Origin: Rhizobium sp. SSA_523
GTDB taxonomy: Bacteria > Pseudomonadota > Alphaproteobacteria > Rhizobiales > Rhizobiaceae
Direction: 5' to 3'
DNA length: 64,000 nucleotides
Assembly: GCF_030435705.1 (NCBI RefSeq)
Contig: NZ_CP129380.1
Span: forward strand, 1 to 64,000
In this document: positions 50,103-58,329 of the stretch, piece after piece
Layout of the letters: every line of letters starts with the position of its first letter
Position numbering within the stretch: the first letter of the stretch is position 1
Made by a program: the position numbers and the translations under genes
The notes under the pieces: model-generated
Told to the model about the DNA's origin: nothing
The model's input: only the letters and a program-made list of their open reading frames with translations
Databases searched by the model: none

Positions 50103-51059
50103 TCAAGGTTCTGGCGGTATCAGGACACGCGTTTGTTTCTCCCACCGCCAGGATGTGTGCCCCAGCAATCGGGTCCCGCCCCACCAGCGATTAACGCCAT
50201 GCGTCTCGACGAAATCAATTTCGCCCGCGATGATCTTGTGCCCGTCAGCCGTCAATCGAAGGTGGCTTTCGACATACGTGTCCCAGGCGTCGACATCATC
50301 AAAAAAGTCTGTCGCCCTCAAGCGTCCAGACAGCCCGGCAATGAGTGGCGAAACGCCTGACGCGAGCGTTGTAATGAGGTCAACGACCAAAGGTAAACTA
50401 AGCAGATGCAATGGGTCGCTGGCGAAGGCCCTGGCAACCTCGCCGACGGTACATCCTTCATCGGCGACAGTCTTCAGTACCAGGCGCTCGGACGAGCCAA
50501 GGCCCGTTTCGACGCTCGGCAGATCATCAAGAAGCGCTTCTCTTGTCTGGGTCATAAAGGGAAAATGGGACAGCTCGTCTAAACTTAGGCCAAGCCATGC
50601 ATGGGGCGTGGAAGCTGAGTAGGCCAACCATATTGCGGCGGCTGCGGTCAGATGCTGATTTTCAACCGACATCGGCGTCACCACCGAACTGGTCTGCGTC
50701 TGAGGGGGCTGTTGTCCCCACGGCGTTATGCCCTGGAAGATCAACAGTTTTGTGTGGCCGACGTCCGCCGCAAGGGCACGGCTCAATAGATAGACCATCA
50801 GCAGTTGGCTATTGGGGTCGGGGTCTATGTACAGTTCCACCTGATCGGCGTCACGCAAGTGCTGCAAGATCTGTTCCACCGCCGGATGGATGGATGGAAA
50901 GGCTTGTTGTTTGTCGCTGTCGCCGAGATCCAATTCAATGACAGGAGACCTGATGAAACTGCTGCGCAGGGGTATGATTTGTGACCTCGTTGATACCTGG
51001 CTCGCCTTCAAATAGCCGGCGGCTGCCTCGTCGCAGGTCACGCACAATCGATTTCGCAT
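50103..51059 (-). CDS. DUF1835 domain protein
   Basis: A 318-residue protein of the DUF1835 type. It starts with the CDEAAAGYLKAS motif, has a central helical section (HAWLGLSLDELSHFPFMT, then LPSVETGLGSSERLVLKTVADEGCTVGEVARAF), and ends with the family hallmark HGVNRWWGGTRLLGHTSWRWE. The function is unknown; members are often near stress-response genes. It is transcribed opposite to its neighbours and convergent with the AraC gene. Confidence 0.75.
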   Translation of the reverse strand: MRNRLCVTCDEAAAGYLKASQVSTRSQIIPLRSSFIRSPVIELDLGDSDKQQAFPSIHPAVEQILQHLRDADQVELYIDPDPNSQLLMVYLLSRALAADVGHTKLLIFQGITPWGQQPPQTQTSSVVTPMSVENQHLTAAAAIWLAYSASTPHAWLGLSLDELSHFPFMTQTREALLDDLPSVETGLGSSERLVLKTVADEGCTVGEVARAFASDPLHLLSLPLVVDLITTLASGVSPLIAGLSGRLRATDFFDDVDAWDTYVESHLRLTADGHKIIAGEIDFVETHGVNRWWGGTRLLGHTSWRWEKQTRVLIPPEP

Positions 51060-51227
51060 TCAAGAACCTCAATATTTGTCATGAGCACCGGAGCAAGTGC
51101 CGCTGTAGTCTCACTGCCTCAGGTGCAATCTTGACGCCATTTGACGAGAGAGCGCATTGGCGTCTTCGGGCCGAAAGGTGTCGCGGCGGCATCGTTGTTG
51201 CCGGCCTCTAGAAGAGTGGAGATACGA

Positions 51228-52085
51228 ATGCGGAATGATCTGATCAACCAGCAGGTTATCGTGAGGAACTATCGCATTGCCGCCGGGACTCATGGCAGCG
51301 GTGAACCCATGGTTCTGCTCCATGGAACCCCATCTTCATCGCATATCTGGCGGAACGTCACGCCACTCCTCATTAAGGCCGGGTTCAAGATCCACGTTTT
51401 CGATCTCCTTGGCTTCGGTCTTTCTGAACGCCCGCAAGCAGGAAATGTGGACACGTCCATGTCCGGGCAGGTGCCAATTCTCGAAGAGATGCTGGAGTAC
51501 TGGGGCCTTGAAAGTTTTCACTTGGTGGCGCACGACATTGGCGGGGGAATAGCGCAAAGATTCGGCATTTCTAGTCCCGATCGATTGAAGACGCTAACGA
51601 TGATCGACGTCGTCAGCTTCGACAGCTACCCGTCACGGAGGACCAAGCAGCAAATGCAAAATGGGCTTGAGGCGCTGATGAAAGCGCCCGAGGCCACCCA
51701 TCGGGCGCATTTCCGGGACTGGCTGCTTAGCGCTGTATACGAAAAACACAGGTTCGAAGAAGGCCCGCTTGAGACGTATCTGGATTATATTTCGGGCCCG
51801 ATAGGGCAGCCGAGCCTGTTTGAGCACCAGGTCAAGCACTACGACCCGGTCCATACGTTGGAGGTTGCTGATAGGCTTGGTGAGCTGGAAAACCTCCCTG
51901 TGCAACTGATCTGGGGCGCCAATGACGAGTGGCAGGTCCCAGAGTGGGGGCAAAAGCTTCATGATGCAATCCCTGGGTCAATCCTGACCATCTTGGAAAA
52001 TTGTGGTCATTTCTCGCCGGAGGATCAGCCGGAGAAAATTGCGGAGCTGGTTTCGCAATTCGTCCAGTCTACTTCGGGCAGGTGA
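51228..52085 (+). CDS. Alpha/beta hydrolase
   Basis: A 285-residue alpha/beta hydrolase of the haloalkane-dehalogenase/epoxide-hydrolase-like group. It has MVLLHGTPSSSHIWRN (oxyanion region), VAHDIGGGIAQRFG (nucleophile Asp in HDIGG instead of Ser), a mobile cap, and the acid and His in WGANDEWQVP and NCGHFSPED. An Asp nucleophile favours dehalogenase or epoxide hydrolase activity over esterase. The ATG at 51228 follows GGAG; the in-frame ATG at 51141 is less supported. It stands alone with a promoter upstream. Confidence 0.88.
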   Translation: MRNDLINQQVIVRNYRIAAGTHGSGEPMVLLHGTPSSSHIWRNVTPLLIKAGFKIHVFDLLGFGLSERPQAGNVDTSMSGQVPILEEMLEYWGLESFHLVAHDIGGGIAQRFGISSPDRLKTLTMIDVVSFDSYPSRRTKQQMQNGLEALMKAPEATHRAHFRDWLLSAVYEKHRFEEGPLETYLDYISGPIGQPSLFEHQVKHYDPVHTLEVADRLGELENLPVQLIWGANDEWQVPEWGQKLHDAIPGSILTILENCGHFSPEDQPEKIAELVSQFVQSTSGR

Positions 52086-52288
52086 TGTGAGGCCATATCG
52101 CGCGACATGTCGCGGCCTCTTCTTTAGGCCTTAGGCCGATAACCTGCTGTCCCGGCTGCTGCTCTGTCAATTTCAGCAAAAGCCCAACACACGAAGCAAG
52201 ATCGCGCGAGACGAGCCGCTATCGGCTCCTAGCTTCTTCCCTTTCGACGACGGCGGTTTACGGACCGCCGAGTTAAAGGAGAGAGAAA

Positions 52289-52687
52289 ATGCATTCACGT
52301 ACCGCCATCTTCCCGCGCGATCGCCACGCCCTCTATCAAGCGCACGGCTACTCGGCAGCCATCGCCTCCGGTGACCTTCTATTCGTTTCTGGCCAGGTTG
52401 GAAGCCGGTCCGACGGATCACCAGAGCCCGACTTCGCGGCGCAGGTCCGACTGGCCTTTGCAAACCTCGAAACCACCCTCTCGGCTGGAGGTTGTAGCTT
52501 CGATGATGTTGTCGACGTGACGACCTTTCACACGGACCCCGAAAACCAGTTCAACGTAATCATGGCTGTAAAAAACGAGATATTCCCGGACCCTCCATAT
52601 CCGAGCTGGACTGCCATCGGCGTCAACTGGCTGGCCGGGTTTGATTTCGAGATCAAGGTCATCGCACGGCTGCCCGGCCAAGGCTGA
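52289..52687 (+). CDS. RidA-family protein
   Basis: A 132-residue YjgF/YER057c/UK114 protein. It carries YSAAIASGDLLFVSGQVG and the GCSFDDVVDVTTFHTDPENQFN core, with the late segment PSWTAIGVNWLAGFDFEIKVIAR holding the usual ligand-pocket position. RidA enzymes deaminate reactive enamine/imine intermediates made by PLP enzymes; some relatives lack activity. The catalytic arginine common to true RidA (IEIEaxA-type) is replaced here by a divergent end. AAGGAGAG precedes the ATG. The next gene is an SDR 200 bases on. Confidence 0.85.
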   Translation: MHSRTAIFPRDRHALYQAHGYSAAIASGDLLFVSGQVGSRSDGSPEPDFAAQVRLAFANLETTLSAGGCSFDDVVDVTTFHTDPENQFNVIMAVKNEIFPDPPYPSWTAIGVNWLAGFDFEIKVIARLPGQG

Positions 52688-52887
52688 AGCTCGCCTGGCC
52701 TCGCCAAGATGTGGGCTGAGGATCGTGAGCATCGCGCCACCATGTGCGCGCAGATCGCGACTTTTGAGCAAGAGCCCGACAGGCCAAGCAAGACTCCGAA
52801 AGAAGCCCACCCAGCGGAGCCTACATCCCAGATTGTCAACACGACAAACCGCTTCTACGCGGCTTCCCAAGAAAAGGAGTGAAGACA

Positions 52888-53637
52888 ATGAGCAAGTTGA
52901 ATGGAAAAATCGCACTCGTGACCGGCGCCTCCAGTGGCATTGGCGCCGCAACGGCTGTCAAGCTTGCTGAAGCTGGTGCTAAAGTTGGCATCGCTGCGCG
53001 TCGGACCGATAAGCTGGAGGAACTGAAGGCAAAGATCGATGCCGCGGGCGGTGAAGCCCTGGTACTCGAAATGGACGTCGTCGATCAGGCGTCGATCGAT
53101 GCTGCAGTGAAGAAGCTGATCGACGCGCATGGCGCGATCGACATTCTCGTCAATAACGCGGGACTCATGCCCCTTTCAGATATCGACCAGTTCAAGGTCG
53201 ATGAATGGCACCGCATGGTAGACGTCAATGTAAAGGGTCTCTTCAACACCACTGCAGCTGTCCTGCCTCAGATGATCAGGCAGCATTCCGGGCACGTCTT
53301 CAACATGTCCTCGATTGCGGGTCGCAAGGTGTTCAAGGGATTGTCTGTCTACTGCGCCACCAAACACGCAGTCGCCTCCTTCTCCGATGGTCTGCGCATG
53401 GAGGTAGGTCCGAAGCACAACATCCGCGTCACCTGTATCCAGCCGGGGGCAGTCGCCACGGAACTTTATGATCACATTACGGATCCTGGCTACCGCCAGC
53501 AGATGGACGAGTTGTCCACGCAGATGACCTTCCTCCAGGGCGAAGATATCGGCGATACGATCGTCTTTGCTGCGCAGGCTCCAGCCCATGTGGATGTGGC
53601 GGAACTCTTCGTCCTGCCCGTCGAACAGGGATGGTAA
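52888..53637 (+). CDS. Short-chain dehydrogenase/reductase
   Basis: A 249-residue classical SDR: TGASSGIGAATAVKLAEAG, NNAG in LVNNAGLMP, catalytic Ser in NMSSIAGRKVF and the Tyr/Lys in YCATKHA. ATG at 52888 after AAGGAG; a GTG at 52879 is an unlikely start. It is closely related to the SDR at 54316-55047 (same NNAG-MPLS and YCATK motifs), so the two look like duplicates. Terminated by the strong hairpin at 53651. Confidence 0.92.
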   Translation: MSKLNGKIALVTGASSGIGAATAVKLAEAGAKVGIAARRTDKLEELKAKIDAAGGEALVLEMDVVDQASIDAAVKKLIDAHGAIDILVNNAGLMPLSDIDQFKVDEWHRMVDVNVKGLFNTTAAVLPQMIRQHSGHVFNMSSIAGRKVFKGLSVYCATKHAVASFSDGLRMEVGPKHNIRVTCIQPGAVATELYDHITDPGYRQQMDELSTQMTFLQGEDIGDTIVFAAQAPAHVDVAELFVLPVEQGW

Positions 53638-53650
53638 AGAACCACCCTCT

Positions 53651-53678
53651 GGCCCCTGTCTGTGCACAGGGGCCTTTT
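53651..53678 (+). terminator. Strong rho-independent terminator after the SDR
   Basis: GGCCCCTGT (53651-53659), loop CTGTGC, and ACAGGGGCC (53666-53674) followed by TTTT form a perfect 9-base stem. It lies 14 bases after the SDR stop and just before the flavin-reductase gene, so that gene probably has its own promoter or is expressed by read-through. Confidence 0.88.
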
Positions 53679-53692
53679 AAGGGAGATACAAA

Positions 53693-54241
53693 ATGAAGGA
53701 ATTACCCGCATCGCAGGCTTATCGCCTGCTCGAACCCGGTCCAATCGTTATGGTGTCGACGCACGATGACGGCAAATCTAATGTCATGACGATGGGTTTC
53801 CATATGATGATCCAGCATGATCCAGCATTGATCGGCTGTGTGATTGGTCCCTGGGACTACAGCTATCGCGCCCTCCGCAAGACAGGTGAATGTGTGATCG
53901 CCATTCCCGGCCTGGATCTGGCAGAGACGGTCGTCGATGTCGGAAACTGCTCGGGCGATCAGGTCGACAAATTCGAACGATTTGGCCTCAAGACGAGACC
54001 TGCATCAGATGTCGCCGCGCCATTGTTGAGCGATTGCCTCGCCAATATTGAGTGCCGCGTCTTCGACGAGCGGCTGTCTGAGCCATACAATCTCTTTATC
54101 CTCGAGGCGAAGCGGATCTGGCTCGATGAGAGCCGGAAAGAGCGTCGAACCCTGCATCATAGGGGGGATGGGACCTTCGTCGTCGACAATGGCACCCTCG
54201 ACCTCAAGGCGCGGATGGTGAAGTGGCGCCACCTTCCTTGA
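53693..54241 (+). CDS. Flavin reductase family protein
   Basis: A 182-residue FMN-binding protein of the flavin-reductase/NADH:FMN oxidoreductase family (MVSTHDDGKSNVMTMGFHMMIQHDP, CVIGPWDYSYRALRKTGECVIAIPG, TVVDVGNCSGDQVDKFERFGL). It would supply reduced flavin to a partner oxygenase or act as a diflavin reductase, but no oxygenase gene is in the window. GGGAG precedes the ATG. Next to the SDR pair, perhaps for NAD(P)H use. Confidence 0.87.
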   Translation: MKELPASQAYRLLEPGPIVMVSTHDDGKSNVMTMGFHMMIQHDPALIGCVIGPWDYSYRALRKTGECVIAIPGLDLAETVVDVGNCSGDQVDKFERFGLKTRPASDVAAPLLSDCLANIECRVFDERLSEPYNLFILEAKRIWLDESRKERRTLHHRGDGTFVVDNGTLDLKARMVKWRHLP

Positions 54242-54315
54242 AGTAGGAGGGAATGACATCCCCACACGCCCTCGGGAGTTTACCGTGAGAGCCAACAGTA
54301 AGAAAGGAGCACGTC

Positions 54316-55047
54316 ATGACGAATGTGCAGGATAAGATCGTCCTTATTACCGGTGCCAGCAGCGGTATCGGCCAGGAAACGGCTCGGGTGCTAGCCAGCG
54401 CTGGTGCCACAGTCGTTCTTGGTGCGCGGCGCACTGATCGTCTCGAAGAGCTTTCTAATGATATCATCGCAGCCGGCGGCAAGGCCATTTACAAAGACCT
54501 TGACGTCACCTCCCGCGACAGCTTTGAGAGTTTCGCCGCCTCGGCCCTAAAGGCTTTTGGACGGATCGATGTCATCATCAACAATGCGGGGATCATGCCG
54601 CTTTCGCCCATGGCGTCGTTGAAGGTCGCAGAATGGGATCGGATGATCGACGTCAATATCAAAGGCGTGCTGTATGGCATCGCGGCCGTGCTGCCGGTGA
54701 TGAATGAGCAGGGATCGGGCCAGATCATCAATGTCTCCTCGATTGGCGGACTTGCCGTGTCCCCGACCGCCGCCGTTTACTGCGCCACCAAATACGCAGT
54801 TCGGGCAATCTCAGATGGATTGCGCCAGGAGAACGAAAAGCTCCGTGTCACCTGCGTTTATCCCGGTGTTGTGGAGTCCGAGCTGGCTGACAGCATTACA
54901 GATCCGGTGGCAGCCGAAGCCATGAATAGCTATCGCCAAATAGCATTGAAGCCCGCCGCAATCGCCAAGGCAATCCTTCATGTCATCAGCCAACCTGACG
55001 ATGTCGACACCAGCGAAATCGTTGTTCGTCCCACGGCAAGTGTATGA
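54316..55047 (+). CDS. Short-chain dehydrogenase/reductase
   Basis: A 243-residue SDR: TGASSGIGQETARVLASAG, NNAG in IINNAGIMPLSPM, Ser in NVSSIGGLAV and catalytic Tyr/Lys in YCATKYAVRA. AAGGAG before the ATG. It resembles the SDR at 52888-53637 and may form part of the same detoxification pathway. It is followed by the convergent Rrf2 gene. Confidence 0.92.
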   Translation: MTNVQDKIVLITGASSGIGQETARVLASAGATVVLGARRTDRLEELSNDIIAAGGKAIYKDLDVTSRDSFESFAASALKAFGRIDVIINNAGIMPLSPMASLKVAEWDRMIDVNIKGVLYGIAAVLPVMNEQGSGQIINVSSIGGLAVSPTAAVYCATKYAVRAISDGLRQENEKLRVTCVYPGVVESELADSITDPVAAEAMNSYRQIALKPAAIAKAILHVISQPDDVDTSEIVVRPTASV

Positions 55048-55134
55048 CATCACCCACCGATTGATTGGGTCCGCTTCGACAATCCACTGCGGACCCAGTC
55101 TGATGAGCAAAAGAAGATGAGCGCCGTGACTTGT

Positions 55135-55590
55135 TTATGGGGATGGACGCGGTTTATCTGTGTTGCCCATTGGTTTTGGCTCTGCCTGTGAGGGCATGAG
55201 TTGATCCAAGGTTACTTGGCCAAACCTGTCGAGGAGCAGCTTTTCGGCTCGAAGCATCGTTTCTGCGAGTGCGAGGTTGACATTCTGCTCAATCAGACAG
55301 GAGGGGTGGCGGTTGCGAGAACCGATGGCAAAGAGGTTCGGCTGTTCAAGTGCGTCGTAGACGGAGAGCAGAGTAATCTGTTCAATGGGTCGCGCTAACT
55401 GCCAGCCGCCGCCATGCCCTTTGCCGGATTTGACGTGACCTGCCCGCCGCAGGCCTGCCATGGTTCTGCGAAACACGGCCGGATTTGTGCCCATGCTCCG
55501 AGCCAGCACCTCCGAGGTGACCGGCTCATTCACCTTTGCCATATGCAACAGCACATGTAGCACATCTGACAGCCTCGTGTCCTTGTTCAC
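55135..55590 (-). CDS. Rrf2-family regulator
   Basis: A 151-residue Rrf2-type regulator (RLSDVLHVLLHMAKVNEPVTSEVLARSMGTNPAVFRRTMAGLRRAGHVKSGKGHGGGWQLARPIEQITLLSVYDAL), with the winged helix and GKGHGGGW wing. The cysteine trio of IscR/NsrR is not visible (only one Cys, in HPSCLIEQ), so an iron-sulfur cluster is unlikely; a redox or ligand mechanism is more likely. GTG start with GGAGGG. It diverges from a methyltransferase gene which it may control. Confidence 0.85.
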   Translation of the reverse strand: MNKDTRLSDVLHVLLHMAKVNEPVTSEVLARSMGTNPAVFRRTMAGLRRAGHVKSGKGHGGGWQLARPIEQITLLSVYDALEQPNLFAIGSRNRHPSCLIEQNVNLALAETMLRAEKLLLDRFGQVTLDQLMPSQAEPKPMGNTDKPRPSP

Positions 55591-55701
55591 TAGTCCCTCC
55601 GGTTGATGAGGTGCTTAATCCGCTGCAAGTCATGTAGCATCGCTTGATACAAAAAGCCAAATCGTGTTACGTAGCTCCAACTGATACATGAAGAGGTTGT
55701 C

Positions 55702-56379
55702 ATGAGTGGTGACGCCAACCCATTTCTCAATCCCGCGGCAGTGGCCGACTATGCCGCAGAGACGCCGCGTAAGGTGCCCGGGCTTGCAGACCTTCACAAA
55801 ATGGCAGCGCTGCTAATTGCCGAACAGGCACTTGGGGCGGCGAATGTTCTCGTTGTGGGCGCTGGCGGCGGTTTGGAAATCAGAGGCATGGCTGAGATCC
55901 GGCCGCACTGGCGGTTTACCGGTGTTGATCCGTCTCCCGCTATGCTGGACATCGCCCGCCAAACCACATCGCGTTTCGCGAAGCGGACGCACCTAGTTTG
56001 CGGAACGGCGGTGGATGCACCCGCCGGTCCTTTCGATGGGGCAGTGTGCCTCCTGACCCTGCATTTCTTAGCTTTGCGGGAGCGGCTGGAGACGCTCCAG
56101 GAGATCCGCAGGCGACTTAAACCGGGCGGTGTTTTCGTTGCCGCACATCACACAGAAATCGATGGACAAGCGCAAACTTGGTTGGCGCGGTCTGCGACAT
56201 TTGCCGCAGGCTTGGGTTTACTGCCTGCCCAAGCCGCCGCCTCCGCCCGAGCGATGGCCGAGCGACTGCCGCTGCTTTCGCCCCATCAGGAAGAAGCTTG
56301 CTTCCGCGAAGCGGGCTTCCGGAAACCTAGTTTGTTCTACGCTGCTCTTTCGTTTCGTGGCTGGGTCATGGTCGCCTGA
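55702..56379 (+). CDS. Class I SAM-dependent methyltransferase
   Basis: A 225-residue methyltransferase. The SAM motif is VLVVGAGGGLEIRGMAEI, with the acid loop in RFTGVDPSPAMLDIAR, and the GAVCLLTLHFL region. The substrate is unknown; small-molecule methyltransferases with a similar layout act on toxic metals, quinones or phenols. Divergent from Rrf2, followed by a GST 39 bases later, so the two may be one unit. Confidence 0.87.
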   Translation: MSGDANPFLNPAAVADYAAETPRKVPGLADLHKMAALLIAEQALGAANVLVVGAGGGLEIRGMAEIRPHWRFTGVDPSPAMLDIARQTTSRFAKRTHLVCGTAVDAPAGPFDGAVCLLTLHFLALRERLETLQEIRRRLKPGGVFVAAHHTEIDGQAQTWLARSATFAAGLGLLPAQAAASARAMAERLPLLSPHQEEACFREAGFRKPSLFYAALSFRGWVMVA

Positions 56380-56418
56380 TGTTCCACGTAGCGCCCTTAG
56401 AGCAAGGAACAGTAAGCC

Positions 56419-57105
56419 GTGATCGAAATCCTCAATTTCTCCTTTGGGCCTTATCCCCAACGGGTCAACATTTACTTGGCAGAGAAGCAGCCTCGGGGTG
56501 TGGCCGTAAAGCTCTATGCGGAGCCGGATAGGCTCACTAACTCACCCCCGCCAGAGATCAGGTCCCTCAATCCCATGGGATCGTTCCCAATGTTGAGGGA
56601 TGCCGATGGCACCGTGATTGGGCAATCACTGGCGATCCTCGACTACATTGAAGACAAGATACCCCGTCCGAATCTGCGCGGGAACACACCAGCTGCACGG
56701 GCAAAGGTCAACCAACTCGTTCAGATGTTCGATGAGGCCCTGACTTTCTTCGGCCTTTGGGCTCGCCACGGAAGTGCACTCGGGGAAGGCGCGGCACGCT
56801 CCAGCCACGAAGTTGCGGAAATCTGCGCTGAGCGGTATTTTGAGCAGTTGCGGCTCATCGAAACGTTGATTGGTGATGAACCGTTTATCGCCGGTCAGCA
56901 CGTTACGCTAGCGGACTGCGTCGCGATGGCTACGCTGCAATACGCGAGAGATTTCTACGATGTGCCGATCCCTCTGGAGTGCGCTAAGCTACAGATGTGG
57001 TTCGATAGCTTCATCCAGCGCCCCAGCGCCAAGCGGCCAACCTATCCTGAGCAGCAGCGAAGCAAAGCATTTGGCTTGATGAAGCAGACAGGATTTTGCC
57101 TATGA
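56419..57105 (+). CDS. Glutathione S-transferase family protein
   Basis: A 228-residue GST. The N-terminal thioredoxin fold holds FSFGPYPQRVNIYLAEK and LNPMGSFPMLRDADGTVIGQSLAILDYIE (the cis-Pro and Ser-type segment). The C-terminal helical domain includes FIAGQHVTLADCVAMATL. GTG start, with AAGGAACAG upstream. Probably conjugates glutathione to electrophiles; paired with the methyltransferase. Confidence 0.88.
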   Translation: MIEILNFSFGPYPQRVNIYLAEKQPRGVAVKLYAEPDRLTNSPPPEIRSLNPMGSFPMLRDADGTVIGQSLAILDYIEDKIPRPNLRGNTPAARAKVNQLVQMFDEALTFFGLWARHGSALGEGAARSSHEVAEICAERYFEQLRLIETLIGDEPFIAGQHVTLADCVAMATLQYARDFYDVPIPLECAKLQMWFDSFIQRPSAKRPTYPEQQRSKAFGLMKQTGFCL

Positions 57106-57155
57106 CGTTAAATTCAATTCTGACGCTTGGCGAGATGGTCTGAACGATCGGGCGC

Positions 57156-57177
57156 TAGTTCGATCCCTTTCAAGAGC
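57156..57177. repeat. TAGTTCGA-type repeat (left of pair)
   Basis: TAGTTCGATCCC-N3-TCAAGAGC (57156-57177) is a copy of the short repeat family also found at 38852, 43175 and 60339. With 60339-60360 it brackets a 3.2 kb segment with a broken chemoreceptor and the DUF305 gene. Confidence 0.45.
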
Positions 57178-57503
57178 TGAAAGGCCGTCGCCCGCGCCGT
57201 TGGCGACACTCGCGGATGGCGATGGCCTACTCTTCAGCTTCACGCCAAGAAAAGCCCGACCTTCTGGAGCTCTTTTCAGCTTCTCGCCTACGAAACAATC
57301 GCGGCGATAGCGGGGACGTGTTCCATGCCCAACACGGTCGATTCATATTCGACTGAGGGCGGGGAAGTTGGGAGAACATTCCTCGCCACGACGCCCCGCT
57401 CAGCACTGTATCGGACGCCGGATGATCCTCCTTACTCCCTCCTCTTGGCCATACGGCAAAGCCCGCCGCGCGCAGCCTTTTTCTTGTCCCTTAGCACAAG
57501 AAG
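57178..57503. other. Intergenic stretch with no supported gene
   Basis: No gene is visible. A plus-strand frame at 57325-57555 has no domain or ribosome binding site. There are GC-rich runs and short complementary stretches (for example TCTTGT and ACAAGA at about 57482-57500) but no recognisable system. Confidence 0.3.
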
Positions 57504-57519
57504 GCCGCCCGGAGGCGGC
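57504..57519 (-). terminator. Hairpin after the chemoreceptor remnant
   Basis: GCCGCC (57504-57509), CGGA, GGCGGC (57514-57519); on the minus strand it is followed by CTTCTTGT. It lies 33 bases after the stop of the chemoreceptor fragment, where the original gene's terminator would be. Confidence 0.5.
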
Positions 57520-57551
57520 GTCTTGTTGATCTCGTTGTGCTGGCGGAGCTG

Positions 57552-57858
57552 CTAGAACTTCTGCCAGTCGTCTGCAACAGCAGCAGTCGCCGCTCCGCCA
57601 CGTCCGCTGAAGGCTTTTGCAATCTTACCGACCATGGAGCGTGGAGCAGAAACCACAGGTGCCTGGTTGGTAGCAGGTCTGGCGGGTGCTGCTCTGTTGG
57701 TAGCGGTCGTGTAGCCTGCTGCCGTGCCGAGCTGGAACTGCGACACCAGCTCACGCAGCTTTCCTGCTTCATTGGCAAGTGTAGCACCGGCAGCACAGCT
57801 CACCTGGAGTCGTCATTGCAGCGAGCATCCACGCAATCGAACGAACACCGCGCTTCAT
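57552..57858 (-). pseudogene. Methyl-accepting chemotaxis protein remnant with internal deletion
   Basis: The C terminus of a chemoreceptor is clear: ATLANEAGKLRELVSQFQLGT, a proline/alanine linker, and the terminal pentapeptide DDWQKF, the docking tail for CheR/CheB. Upstream, an ATG at 57858 opens MKRGVRSIAWMLAAMTT, a plausible chemoreceptor N terminus, in a different frame, which joins the C-terminal part within 50 bases. So nearly the whole gene was lost by one deletion, leaving both ends. It cannot make a working receptor. Confidence 0.75.
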
Positions 57859-58329
57859 TTGCGGCCGCCTAAATTTAGCCAATTCTCTTTTAGTTTCTGT
57901 ATATGGCAGCGCCCGCCACGAAAAAGAGAGCAGTCGAGTTAAAGCCGCCGCGCGCGAATGCCTCGTCCATGAGTTCGAAGGCAACCGCCGAAATCAGACT
58001 TCTTAGCCGAGTGCCATCACGATGCGATCACGCGCTGAGGCAGTTTAGTGAAGAACGCGATTGCCGCGCCGACAACGAGAGCGGAGACGCCAAGCCGTCG
58101 TCGCCGAGCGGCTTGTAAATAGACTGGCATCGCGTGTTTGCTCCCGCCGCTGTTGAGGACGCCTCGTCTAGGTAGTCCACAAGCGAGGTCGCGCCATAGC
58201 GAGCAGCGTTTGACATAAATGGGATGGCGATGAAGAGGCATTGCCTCCATGCAAATACGGGGCGACAGACACAAGCGGGTATCCGAAAGAGGAACAGCGC
58301 AACTTACCAGGTCGCGCTGTCGGTCGGCA
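57859..58329. other. Intergenic region between receptor remnant and DUF305 gene
   Basis: No gene is supported. Several short frames on the minus strand (for example 58017-58274) lack domains and ribosome binding sites. It may hold the promoter that once served the chemoreceptor, but nothing specific can be named. Confidence 0.3.
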
